A DNA stretch of 64,000 nucleotides from Corynebacterium halotolerans (GTDB lineage Bacteria; Actinomycetota; Actinomycetes; Mycobacteriales; Mycobacteriaceae), in the NCBI RefSeq assembly GCF_001056295.1, contig NZ_JVMD01000020.1:124001-188000 (forward strand), written 5' to 3'. This document shows, one piece after another, positions 34,881-42,278 of this stretch. Position 1 is the first letter of the stretch; each line of letters starts with the position of its first letter. Below the pieces are notes generated by a model that searched no databases, was not told where the DNA came from, and worked only from the letters and a program-made list of their open reading frames with translations. Both the position numbers and the translations under genes were made by a program.

Positions 34881-35974
34881 GGGTCCGCCAACGGATCGGC
34901 CACGTCGCGGTTCGAGCGGAAGTGCCGGGGCGAGCCGTCGAGGGGGTCGTCGTAAAGCAATTCGGTGGCCACCAAACGCAGCACCCTGGTGACGTTGCCG
35001 AGATCCAACCCGAGATCGTCGGGGTACGTGTCGTCGCCGAGGATCGGGTAGCCGAGGTGCGCCATCGTCGCGCGGAGCTGATGCGTGCGGCCGGTCGACG
35101 GCTCGAGGCGCCACTTCCCCACCGTCATCCGCGTGCCGCACGCACCGCAGGAGCAGCTCGCCGAATGGCCCGCGCCGGCGGCGCCGCCGAACATGCCCGG
35201 CAGCACGTCGCCGACGTCCGACGCGACCGTGCCCACGTAGGTCACGCGCGTCGCAGCGGTGCGCCAAAGGTTATCGGGGATGGAGTGGGCGGTGGCGGGC
35301 TCGGTGGCATGGGCCGTGTCGGGAACGCCGTCGGACGAGGCGTCGGCAAGCAGAGGATCCCGGACCCGCACCCCGCGCTCGCCGTCGACGTTCGCGAGTT
35401 CGACGACGACGTCGCGGGACTCGCCCGGCGCCCAATCATCCGGGACGACGGTGAGGGCCTCATAGGTCTTGCGCACCCGCCCGTCCTGGAAAAGCCGCTG
35501 GTAGGCGCCGCGGGTCGCGGGATCGCGCGACACCAGCAGCAGACCCGAGGTCAGCCGGTCGAGGCGATGGACGCACGTCAGATCCGGCTCGCCGAAACGA
35601 TCGCGCAACCTTTGCAGCACCGTCGCCCGCACCAGTCGACCGTTGGGGGTCGAGGCCAGGAACGGCGGCTTGTCGACGACGACGATGCCCGCCTCCTCCG
35701 CCACGACCAGCGGATCAAACGGGATGTCGGGTTCGGGGTGGGCGGCGGCGGAAGAGGAGGCGGAGGTGCAGGCGGGGACGGAGGCGGAGTCGCCGTCAGC
35801 ATCGCCCGGGTTCATGGGCGCCGACGCGCCCGTGGCGCCGCGCTGCGCCGAACTCTGCCCCGAGAACGTCTCCGGGCTGTTCCCCGAGAACGTCTCCGAT
35901 TCCTTGCCCGGCCGCCGCCCCGTCCCCTTCTCGGCGCCCCACCAATCGTCGCGGTTGCCCGCCGCCCTGCCCAT
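34871..35974 (-). CDS. RluA-family RNA pseudouridine synthase
   Basis: A 367-residue enzyme converting uridine to pseudouridine in rRNA or tRNA. About 90 N-terminal residues are a low-complexity Ser/Ala/Gly-rich extension. The catalytic domain begins VVAEEAGIVVVDKPPFLAS, and the active-site Asp is in HRLDRLTSGLLL, the RluA signature. WRLEPSTGRTHQLRATMAHLG and GYPILGDDTYPD follow. A segment with four Cys (SASCSCGACGTRM) is inserted in the middle, a possible metal-binding knuckle unusual for the family. The ATG at 35974 is preferred (GGGAG 9-10 nt upstream). A dispersed 10-mer lies near the C-terminal codons (34949-34958). The modified RNA position is unknown. Confidence 0.87.
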   Translation of the reverse strand: MGRAAGNRDDWWGAEKGTGRRPGKESETFSGNSPETFSGQSSAQRGATGASAPMNPGDADGDSASVPACTSASSSAAAHPEPDIPFDPLVVAEEAGIVVVDKPPFLASTPNGRLVRATVLQRLRDRFGEPDLTCVHRLDRLTSGLLLVSRDPATRGAYQRLFQDGRVRKTYEALTVVPDDWAPGESRDVVVELANVDGERGVRVRDPLLADASSDGVPDTAHATEPATAHSIPDNLWRTAATRVTYVGTVASDVGDVLPGMFGGAAGAGHSASCSCGACGTRMTVGKWRLEPSTGRTHQLRATMAHLGYPILGDDTYPDDLGLDLGNVTRVLRLVATELLYDDPLDGSPRHFRSNRDVADPLADPSY

Positions 35975-36045
35975 CGAGCCACGCTCCCTTTCCACGTCCG
36001 CGCCACGGTTCGGCGATTGCCGATCATGCGCCCGCAATACTGCCG

Positions 36046-36051
36046 TATCCT
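36046..36051 (+). promoter_or_regulatory. Leaderless -10 box of a small membrane-protein gene
   Basis: TATCCT, 6 nt, then the ATG at 36058. Confidence 0.5.
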
Positions 36052-36057
36052 GGCCGC

Positions 36058-36405
36058 ATGACCGACGCCACCCCCTCCAACCACGCAGATCGCCCCGAAC
36101 ACGCAGCCGCGGGCCGCCCCGACGCGCGCGCCACCGCCGACGTCCACGCGCCCCAGACCCCGCAGTCCGAGGCGAACCCCGCCACGGCCTCGTCGACGGC
36201 GTACAGCGTGCGCATCGTCGCGGGGCTTCTGCTCATCGTGGTGTTCGGCGGGCTGCCGACCGTGGTCGATGGGCGGCCGCTGTGGGCCGCGATCGTCGGG
36301 CTCGCCGGCGTCGTCGCGGGGGCCGTGCTGATCGGGCTGGCCGTCAATTCGATGATGCGCGAGCGCCGCGCCCGCAATCGCGCAGGCGCCGCCGCCCAAC
36401 GGTGA
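36058..36405 (+). CDS. Small two-helix membrane protein, unknown function
   Basis: 115 residues, family not recognised. The first ~48 residues are hydrophilic (Ala/Pro/Asp/His-rich). Two hydrophobic helices follow (about 51-68, VRIVAGLLLIVVFGGL, and 74-95, LWAAIVGLAGVVAGAVLIGLAV) joined by a short loop with VDGRP, and the end is strongly basic (RERRARNRAGAAAQR). The topology suggests both ends in the cytosol. It is divergent from the pseudouridine synthase and followed by a strong terminator, so it is monocistronic. Confidence 0.72.
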   Translation: MTDATPSNHADRPEHAAAGRPDARATADVHAPQTPQSEANPATASSTAYSVRIVAGLLLIVVFGGLPTVVDGRPLWAAIVGLAGVVAGAVLIGLAVNSMMRERRARNRAGAAAQR

Positions 36406-36430
36406 CGATGGACCAGGTGACGGCGGGGCC

Positions 36431-36440
36431 GTCGCAAAGC
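36431..36440 (+). repeat. Dispersed 10-mer GTCGCAAAGC before a terminator
   Basis: An exact copy between the stop codon and the terminator; a partial second copy, CCGCAAAGC, follows 4 nt later. Confidence 0.7.
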
Positions 36441-36463
36441 CAACCGCAAAGCGGGATCTCACG

Positions 36464-36489
36464 CCCGGGCCACCGTGCCCGGGTTTTTT
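36464..36489 (+). terminator. Canonical Rho-independent terminator
   Basis: 7-bp arms CCCGGGC / GCCCGGG, a 6-nt loop and an uninterrupted run of six T. The best classical terminator in the window. Confidence 0.9.
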
Positions 36490-36605
36490 CGTGCAACCAC
36501 CCTTGCCGCAGTGACAAGTATTCTTTACACTGGGTCATGCAAGATGGGCACGGTGGGAACTTTCGCAGCGCCGCGCCCGACCGACGAAAGAAGCGGAGGT
36601 GAGCC

Positions 36606-36821
36606 GTGATGGACGGGGAACTGGCCAACATGGTCCGCAAATACCGCCGCTGGCACGAGCTGTCGCAGGCCGAACTCGCAGAGCGCGTGTCCGTGTCGCG
36701 GCAGACCATCGCAAACATCGAACGCGGCAACTACTCCCCGTCCGTGCACCTGGCGCTGGCCATCTGCCGGGAACTGGGGAAAACCGTCGAGCAGGTCTTC
36801 GGCGACGAACAGGAAGGATGA
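36606..36821 (+). CDS. Small XRE-family HTH regulator
   Basis: A 71-residue Cro/CI-type DNA-binding protein. It is essentially one helix-turn-helix domain: RKYRRWHELSQAELAERVSV, then SRQTIANIERGNYSPSVHLA and CRELGKTVEQVFG. It belongs to the compact group often encoded next to a small membrane protein. The GTG (36606) and ATG (36609) are adjacent; GGAGG lies 6 or 9 nt upstream. Its stop overlaps an in-frame ATG of the next gene, so the two are translationally coupled. Confidence 0.9.
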   Translation: MMDGELANMVRKYRRWHELSQAELAERVSVSRQTIANIERGNYSPSVHLALAICRELGKTVEQVFGDEQEG

Positions 36822-36826
36822 TCACG

Positions 36827-37306
36827 ATGAGCCTCGGAGACAAGATCGTCGCCGGCTACGAAACGACCGTCGACGACGAATATCAGACGCTGGTCCTGCA
36901 CCAGTCGAACACCATCGGCTTCCACATCGCGTACTACGGGTACATCGCGCTCGGCGCGGCGCTCGGGTGGCTGCTGCCGTACGAGCGCAGGTGGGCGTCC
37001 ATGATCGTGATCGTGCCCATGCTGGTGTCCGCGATCATCGGCACGAAGTGGCTGCGGCGGCGCATCCCCCGCCCCCGGGTGCTGGCGCCGAAGCCCGTCG
37101 AGCTGGCGCTGATGATCTTCCTCGCCGCCGTGTGGCTCGCCGGGTTCCAGTTCAACAACCCCGAGCATGATCTGGCGACGGCGTTGGGCATGGTCGTCGG
37201 TGGCATCGTCGGCGGCGTCGGCGGCGGCGCGATCGCGATGTGGCTGCAGAGGCGGGGGCGCCGCAAGGACGTCGAGCGCCTCGACGCGGAGTTCGCCGAC
37301 GACTAG
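36827..37306 (+). CDS. Membrane partner of the XRE regulator
   Basis: A 159-residue integral membrane protein with about four helices (near 30-46, 52-68, 83-100, 113-135), a cytosolic acidic N-terminus (GDKIVAGYETTVDDEYQTL) and a basic C-terminal tail (RRGRRKDVERLDAEFADD). The last helix is Gly-rich (VVGGIVGGVGGGAIAMW). The family is not named with confidence. It is coupled to the upstream HTH gene: an ATG at 36818 overlaps that gene's stop, but the ATG at 36827 has better spacing from AGGAAGG. Such HTH/membrane pairs can act as membrane-sensing regulator modules; toxin activity is not indicated by sequence. Confidence 0.75.
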   Translation: MSLGDKIVAGYETTVDDEYQTLVLHQSNTIGFHIAYYGYIALGAALGWLLPYERRWASMIVIVPMLVSAIIGTKWLRRRIPRPRVLAPKPVELALMIFLAAVWLAGFQFNNPEHDLATALGMVVGGIVGGVGGGAIAMWLQRRGRRKDVERLDAEFADD

Positions 37307-37318
37307 GTTCGCACCTTT

Positions 37319-37328
37319 GCTTTGCGAC
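37319..37328 (-). repeat. Dispersed 10-mer GTCGCAAAGC downstream of the HTH/membrane cassette
   Basis: An exact copy beginning 13 bp after the stop codon. Confidence 0.7.
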
Positions 37329-37503
37329 GGCCGCCGGGGAGCCGGTTTCGTTCGCCACTCGGCTGCGCGGCCATCCTCGGCTGCCGCTCACTGCCCGCGC
37401 CGCCAATTCGCCGGCCCCTCCGAACGCCCCGCGGATACAACGACGGGGACACCCGGCCGAGAATCGACGGAACCGACCGGCGGCGGCCCGCGTCAATAAG
37501 AGC

Positions 37504-38694
37504 ATGGGGGACAACGACGCACAGGGGAACGGGCGCGCCGCGCCGCAGCACACGATCATGACCGAGGCCGCGACCACGGTAACCACGACTACGCTCACAA
37601 CTAATACTTCCACCGCCAATCTCTCAGCGGATTCGACGACGGCAACTTCGGCGACGGCGACGACGGCCACGATCCGGGGAATCCGCTCGGTCCACGGCGG
37701 CCTGCTCCACGCGATCGACTCATCCGGGCGGGCCCACCTGAGCCGCGAATGCCACGCCGGGCGCCTGGTTCGCCTCGCCCCGTCGGTCGCCGTGGCCACG
37801 GACACCTGGGAATCGACCGCATGGCGCGACCGCAGACGGGCCCGATGCCTGGCGCACGCGCTGGCCAATCCGGATCTCGTTCTGACCGGCATCAGCGCGG
37901 CTCGGATCCTGGGCATGCCGGTGCCCGACGATCCGGACGCCGACCCCGGGGAGCTCGTCGAACTCGGACGCCCCGGACGCAGCCGCGCCACCAATCAGAA
38001 TGGTCACCGCATCATTCGGCCGCTTCCCCGCCACGCGGAATGGACGTCGCTCGGCGGCATCAAGGTGTGCACGGACATCGCGGTCATCCACCAGCTGTGC
38101 CGTCGAGTGGGCCCGGGACAGGCGTTGGCCGCCGCCGACCACGTCGTTCGCGAGCGGGGCGGCCGCGGGAGCCTGGCCCGGGGCGCGGCCCGACTCATCG
38201 AGGCGAGGGCACCGGGCGCCGCACGGACCGCCGAGGTGGTCATGTTGGCGTCGGACCAGTCGGAAAGTGCGGCGGAGTCGCTGACCAAATGGGTCCTCCA
38301 CGGCACCGGCATCGACGGTTGGTTGCAGCAGGTGTGGATCGTCGGGCCGGGGAACATGCCGATCGGCCGGGTGGACTTCTTCCATCCGGCGCTGGAGATG
38401 GTCGTCCAGTTCCACGGCGCGATGAAGTACGACGGGCGGTACGGCGATGGCGATGCGATTTCCACCTACGAGAACATGCAGGTCAGGCAGTTGATCAATG
38501 CCGGCGTCGACGTCGTGCAGCTCACGTGGCCGATGGTGGTCGGCGATGAGGCGAGACGGACGGTCCTCGAGCGGGCGGAGAAGCGCCGCGCGCTCCTCGC
38601 GGCTGCAGGGTCCCAGTTCGGTGGCGAGCACTTTCGGGACCACGAGAAGCTGCCGGACCGTGTGCGGGCGAACTTCCGTTCCCGCCGGCGATAA
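37504..38694 (+). CDS. DUF559/AbiEi-like protein with altered nuclease motif
   Basis: A 396-residue protein of a kind common in actinobacteria. It has a Thr-rich disordered N-terminus (about 15-58), an AbiEi-like central region (RECHAGRLVRLAP ... ALANPDLVLTGISAARILGMP) and a C-terminal domain resembling DUF559/VSR-type PD-(D/E)XK nucleases. In the expected active-site stretch it reads GRVDFFHPALEMVVQFHGAMKY: Asp291 and Lys308 are kept, but the usual Glu is Gln302 and the following Asp is His304, so it may be catalytically dead. The ATG at 37504 has a weak ribosome-binding site, and another ATG at 37558 is possible. Function unknown; homologues are variable between strains. Confidence 0.75.
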   Translation: MGDNDAQGNGRAAPQHTIMTEAATTVTTTTLTTNTSTANLSADSTTATSATATTATIRGIRSVHGGLLHAIDSSGRAHLSRECHAGRLVRLAPSVAVATDTWESTAWRDRRRARCLAHALANPDLVLTGISAARILGMPVPDDPDADPGELVELGRPGRSRATNQNGHRIIRPLPRHAEWTSLGGIKVCTDIAVIHQLCRRVGPGQALAAADHVVRERGGRGSLARGAARLIEARAPGAARTAEVVMLASDQSESAAESLTKWVLHGTGIDGWLQQVWIVGPGNMPIGRVDFFHPALEMVVQFHGAMKYDGRYGDGDAISTYENMQVRQLINAGVDVVQLTWPMVVGDEARRTVLERAEKRRALLAAAGSQFGGEHFRDHEKLPDRVRANFRSRRR

Positions 38695-38794
38695 CCCCAC
38701 CACCAATATCCGGGTGGTTCATGCCCTTGCCACCGAAACCTCTTCCGCACGGCCCCGTTTTGGGACGGCGCACACCCGCCGCACAACCTGAGAA

Positions 38795-38876
38795 TTTCTT
38801 ACACACCTTTTGTTGCTCCACATGGCCGATTTCGGGGTTTTCGACCGCTTTCAAGCAACGAAAAGTGTGTATGAAA
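38795..38876. repeat. Long AT-rich imperfect palindrome
   Basis: 22-nt arms (38795-38816 and 38855-38876) match in inverted orientation with three mismatches, two of them G-U compatible, enclosing 38 nt. The arms contain TTACACACC / AGTGTGTA. Confidence 0.75.
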
Positions 38877-38999
38877 GCGCCAAGTGCACCAGTGGGACGC
38901 TTGTGGCCAGTGGGGAACAGTGGACCGGCAGCGGGGACGCCTTTCCAGGTCGTCGGGCATGAAGGGACGGGCTGATCCGCCCTCTCCGAACGATCCGGG

Positions 39000-39009
39000 G
39001 CTTTACGAC
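39000..39009 (-). repeat. Dispersed 10-mer GTCGTAAAGC in the nuclease/dapC gap
   Basis: An exact intergenic copy, 20 bp before the first 32-bp repeat. Confidence 0.7.
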
Positions 39010-39028
39010 GGCCGGCGGACCCGAGATC

Positions 39029-39060
39029 GGCCAAACCGACCGGATCGGCGCGGGTCAGAG
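39029..39060. repeat. 32-bp direct repeat, copy 1
   Basis: Starts GGCCAAACCGACCGGATCG; matches 39110-39141 except for two bases. Confidence 0.8.
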
Positions 39061-39109
39061 CCAAGCGCGAAAAGGCAGACCACCCTGGAGCAGATCGACT
39101 ACCCCGGAA

Positions 39110-39141
39110 GGCCAAACCGACCGGATCGTCGCAGGTCAGAG
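39110..39141. repeat. 32-bp direct repeat, copy 2, abutting the dapC stop
   Basis: This copy ends at the base adjoining the dapC TAG (39142-39144). Confidence 0.8.
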
Positions 39142-40290
39142 CTACGCGCGGAGACGGCCGGCGGCGACGTCGATCGCCTCATCCGACGCCGTCAACCCGA
39201 TGCGCACATGCCGCACGCCCTTCGGCCCGTAAAACTCGCCGGGAGCGACCAGAATGCCGCGCTCGGCAAACCAATCCACAAGGTCACGGCACGTTTCGCC
39301 GCCGCCACCCACGCCATCGCGGGTCGTCCACAGGTACAGGCCCCCGTCCGAATCATCGACGCGGAACCCCGCCCCCTCCAGCGCCCCACGCAAAACCGCG
39401 CGACGCCGCCCGTAACGGGCACGCTGAACCTCGGCGGACCGGTCGTCGTCAAGCGACGCCACCATCGCCGCCTGCACCGGCCCCGGCACCATCAGCCCCG
39501 CCTGCCTGCGCAACGCCAGCAGCTCCTGGACCAGCGACTCATCGCCGCACAGCCACCCCGCGCGGTACGACGCCATGTTCGCGATCTTCGACAGCGAATG
39601 CACGGCCAACAGCCCCGTGAAATCCCCGCCGCACACGCGCGGATCGAGGATCGACGGCGCCTCCAGCTCCCAATCGAGCCCCAGGTAGCACTCGTCGGAC
39701 ACGACGATCACGCCGCGCTCTCGCGCCCACTCGACCACCTTCCGCAGGTGATCGACGCCCAGCACGCGGCCCGACGGATTCCCCGGCGAGTTCACGTACA
39801 TCAGCGTCGGGCGCGACGGCCCCAGCTGCGTCAGCGAATCCGCGCGCACCACGCTCGCCCCCGCCAACCGCGCGCCGACCTCGTACGTCGGGTACGCCAG
39901 CTCGGGGATGACCACGGTGTGGCCCTCCCCCGCGCCGAGCAGGAACGGCAGCCACGCGATGGCCTCCTTCGTGCCCACCACCGGCAGCACGCCGCGGTCG
40001 GCCGACAGGCCCGCCACCCCATGGCGGCGCTCCATCGCCCCCGCGATCGCCGCGCGCAGCTCCGGCGTGCCCGCCGTCTGCGGGTACCCCGGCGCCGCCG
40101 AGCCGGCCGCCAAACCGGCGCGCGCGGACTCGAAGACGTCGTCGACGGGCGTGCCGATGGACAGGTCGATCAGCCCGTCCTCATGCGCCGCGGCCTTCGC
40201 CTTCGCGTCGGCCAGCGAATCCCACGGGAACGCGGGCAACCGCCCGGCCGGCGTCGTGCGCGGACGGTACTGCGGGGGCAAACCGGTCAT
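39142..40290 (-). CDS. dapC: Succinyldiaminopimelate transaminase
   Basis: A 382-residue class I/II PLP aminotransferase converting N-succinyl-2-amino-6-ketopimelate to N-succinyl-LL-diaminopimelate. Fold and cofactor motifs are PVVGTKEAIAWLP, YVNSPGNPSGRVL, VSDECYLGLDWE and SLSKIANMASYRAGW, where the Lys forms the Schiff base. The N-terminal LPAFPWDSLADAKAKA is typical of actinobacterial DapC. The order dapC-fdxC is conserved in mycobacteria and C. glutamicum. The gap to fdxC is 6 bp, so they are co-transcribed. A dispersed 10-mer copy (39445-39454) lies in a variable part. Confidence 0.94.
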   Translation of the reverse strand: MTGLPPQYRPRTTPAGRLPAFPWDSLADAKAKAAAHEDGLIDLSIGTPVDDVFESARAGLAAGSAAPGYPQTAGTPELRAAIAGAMERRHGVAGLSADRGVLPVVGTKEAIAWLPFLLGAGEGHTVVIPELAYPTYEVGARLAGASVVRADSLTQLGPSRPTLMYVNSPGNPSGRVLGVDHLRKVVEWARERGVIVVSDECYLGLDWELEAPSILDPRVCGGDFTGLLAVHSLSKIANMASYRAGWLCGDESLVQELLALRRQAGLMVPGPVQAAMVASLDDDRSAEVQRARYGRRRAVLRGALEGAGFRVDDSDGGLYLWTTRDGVGGGGETCRDLVDWFAERGILVAPGEFYGPKGVRHVRIGLTASDEAIDVAAGRLRA

Positions 40291-40296
40291 GCGCGG

Positions 40297-40620
40297 CTAG
40301 TCCTCGGCCTGCGGCGGCAGCTCGGCGATGAACTTGACGTCGAAGTCCTGCGGGCCGAGCTTCGCGGCGCCGCCCGGGGAGCCGAGCTCGTCGAACCAGT
40401 CGACGTTGGCGTCGGTGTAGTCGACCCACTCGTCGGGCACGTCATCCTCGTAGAAGATCGCCTCGACGGGGCACACGGGTTCGCAGGCGCCGCAGTCGAC
40501 GCATTCGTCGGGGTGGATGTACAGCATCCGCTTGCCCTCGTAGATGCAGTCGACGGGGCATTCCTCCACGCAGGCGCGGTCCATCACGTCCACGCAGGGC
40601 TGGGCGATCACGTATGTCAT
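40297..40620 (-). CDS. fdxC: 7Fe ferredoxin FdxA/FdxC
   Basis: A 107-residue ferredoxin carrying one [3Fe-4S] and one [4Fe-4S] cluster for low-potential electron transfer. Cys residues lie at 9, 17, 21, 25, 40, 43, 46 and 50 ([20 protein letters not shown] and [17 protein letters not shown]), the pattern of the long actinobacterial 7Fe type. The acidic C-terminal half ([20 protein letters not shown]) is typical. It is immediately upstream of dapC in the same operon, an arrangement conserved in the lineage without a known biochemical reason. Confidence 0.95.
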   Translation of the reverse strand: MTYVIAQPCVDVMDRACVEECPVDCIYEGKRMLYIHPDECVDCGACEPVCPVEAIFYEDDVPDEWVDYTDANVDWFDELGSPGGAAKLGPQDFDVKFIAELPPQAED

Positions 40621-40674
40621 GGCTTGGGAAACGGCCTTTCACGAATGCGGGCTGGTTGTAACCAGCCCATTGTG

Positions 40675-41124
40675 TCACTTGAGGTGCCGGAGCGGCCAAC
40701 CGCCCCCGACGATACCGGCGATGAGCAGCAGTATGGTCCGGATGCTCTCGCCGAGCACCTTGTCGCCGCCGAAGGGCAGGCCGGTCCAGATGAACAGCGC
40801 CACGAACCCGGCGATCCAGGCCCACATGGGCACCAGGGCGATGGCGCGGTTTTTCGTCCACAGCATCGCAGTGCGCGTGATGATCAGGTTGAACAGGTAC
40901 GCCGCCGCGATCGTCCACGGCACGGGGATGGACGCGCCCGCGACGTCGACGCGCATTCCCAGGTACACGACCTCGAGCACCAGCGACACCAGCGACGCGA
41001 CGGACAGCCAGGCGATGCCGGTGATCATTTCCCCGCGGCCGATGTCCTCGCGGACCTGGCTGCGGTCGGGGTCGCCCCAGTGCTTTTCGACGGTCACCTC
41101 GCCGCCTTCGCCCGGCCCGTTCAT
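40675..41124 (-). CDS. Four-helix membrane protein coupled to mshB
   Basis: 149 residues; family unrecognised. A charged N-terminus (VEKHWGDPDRSQVREDIGRG) is followed by four hydrophobic helices at about 35-55, 66-84, 92-113 and 124-143, and the protein ends GGGWPLRHLK. Its ATG overlaps the mshB stop codon in ATGA, so translation is coupled. A small unknown membrane gene beside mshB is common in corynebacteria. No catalytic motif is visible. Confidence 0.8.
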   Translation of the reverse strand: MNGPGEGGEVTVEKHWGDPDRSQVREDIGRGEMITGIAWLSVASLVSLVLEVVYLGMRVDVAGASIPVPWTIAAAYLFNLIITRTAMLWTKNRAIALVPMWAWIAGFVALFIWTGLPFGGDKVLGESIRTILLLIAGIVGGGWPLRHLK

Positions 41125-42152
41125 CGCGCCGCTCCCGTGGTTTCGTCCTCCACGCCGGACCGGTCCTTCCCGCCGGCCCAGTCCTTCCCGCCTGCCCGGT
41201 CCTTCTCTCCCGCGAGCACGGCGGCGAGGTCGGCGGTGGCGGTGCCCAGGCGGTAGTGCTCGGCGGGCATGATCGGCTGGCAGATGAGGTTGGACAGGGC
41301 CCACACCCCGCGGGCGGCGCCGGAGGCGTCGACCGCGCCGAGGGCCGCGTGCGGATTGACCATGTTCACCGCGCCGTCGCCGACCCACACCTGGGTGGCG
41401 TGGGCGCGCAGGGCGGCGGCCTTGGCGGCGACGTCGGAGTCGGACAGCTCGATGGCGAAGTCCGACGCCACCGACGGCAGGTCGTCGAAGCCGGCCCGCG
41501 TCCACCCCTCGGGCACGACGGTGACGGCGTCGAGACCGGCGCGCAGGGCGTCGTCGTCGGTGACGGTCCAGAGGGTGGCCCACAGGTCCGCGTCGGATCC
41601 CGCGTCGGAACCGGCGCGAACCTCCGCGCGCAACCGATCGCACGCGGCGACGGTGAGCTCGTGGGCGCGGATGTGGTCGGGGTGGCCGTAGCCGCCGTCG
41701 GCGTCGTAGGTGATCACGGCGTGCGGGCGCAGATCGCGCAGCACGTCGGTGAGCTGGTCCAGGGCCTCGTCGCCGGAGCGGATGAACGCCCGCTCGGCGT
41801 CGTTGCCGGGGTCGCCGACCATGCCGGAGTCCCGCCACCGCCCGGCGCCGCCGAGGTGCACGGGCGCATGCCCGGGCCCGTTGCAGCCCAGCGCGGTCAG
41901 GGCCGCGTGGAGTTCGTGGACGCGGAATCCGCCCAGCTGATCGGCTTCGCCGCCGACGAGCCCCTGGTACGGCTCGCCGATGACCTCGCCGAGTTCGCCG
42001 AGCGTGCACGTCACCACCGTCACTTCGGCACCGCGTCGCACGAGCTGCGCGATGGTGCCGCCGGTGGTGATCGCCTCGTCGTCGGGGTGCGCGTGGACCA
42101 ACGCGACGCGCATCCCGGTCAGATCGCGTGCCTGGTCGGCGGGCTGGGCCAT
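41121..42152 (-). CDS. mshB: GlcNAc-Ins deacetylase of mycothiol biosynthesis
   Basis: A 343-residue zinc deacetylase that removes acetyl from 1D-myo-inositol 2-acetamido-2-deoxy-alpha-D-glucopyranoside to make GlcN-Ins for mycothiol. The LmbE-fold motif AHPDDEAITTGG at 21-32 supplies zinc ligands and the general base, and GYGHPDHIRAHEL near 160 the third ligand. Length and motifs are canonical. The C-terminus has a short triplicated KDRAGG/KDWAGG/KDRSG tract (41165-41210) outside the fold. GGAGG lies before the ATG at 42152. Mycothiol is the actinobacterial thiol buffer, a strong lineage marker. Confidence 0.94.
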   Translation of the reverse strand: MAQPADQARDLTGMRVALVHAHPDDEAITTGGTIAQLVRRGAEVTVVTCTLGELGEVIGEPYQGLVGGEADQLGGFRVHELHAALTALGCNGPGHAPVHLGGAGRWRDSGMVGDPGNDAERAFIRSGDEALDQLTDVLRDLRPHAVITYDADGGYGHPDHIRAHELTVAACDRLRAEVRAGSDAGSDADLWATLWTVTDDDALRAGLDAVTVVPEGWTRAGFDDLPSVASDFAIELSDSDVAAKAAALRAHATQVWVGDGAVNMVNPHAALGAVDASGAARGVWALSNLICQPIMPAEHYRLGTATADLAAVLAGEKDRAGGKDWAGGKDRSGVEDETTGAAR

Positions 42153-42268
42153 GTCGGCTCCTCCGTGGGGTCGGTGGTTGTCGCTGTCGGGGTCGGGGTC
42201 CGGTTCAGGGGCCGGGCCGGGTTCGGGGTCGGCGTCGAATTCGGGGCTCGGCGTCGGTGGCGGGTTTC

Positions 42269-42278
42269 GCTTTACGAC
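42269..42278 (-). repeat. Dispersed 10-mer GTCGTAAAGC supplying the lpqW stop codon
   Basis: The TAA inside the motif is the stop codon of the lipoprotein gene (42272-42274). Confidence 0.7.

Larger units (their letters stand above)
38695..39141. other. 447-bp intergenic region between the nuclease-like gene and dapC
   Basis: It contains a long palindrome (38795-38876), a dispersed 10-mer (39000-39009) and a duplicated 32-bp segment (39029-39060, 39110-39141). Part of it is clearly AT-richer than its surroundings. I see no gene. Confidence 0.7.
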
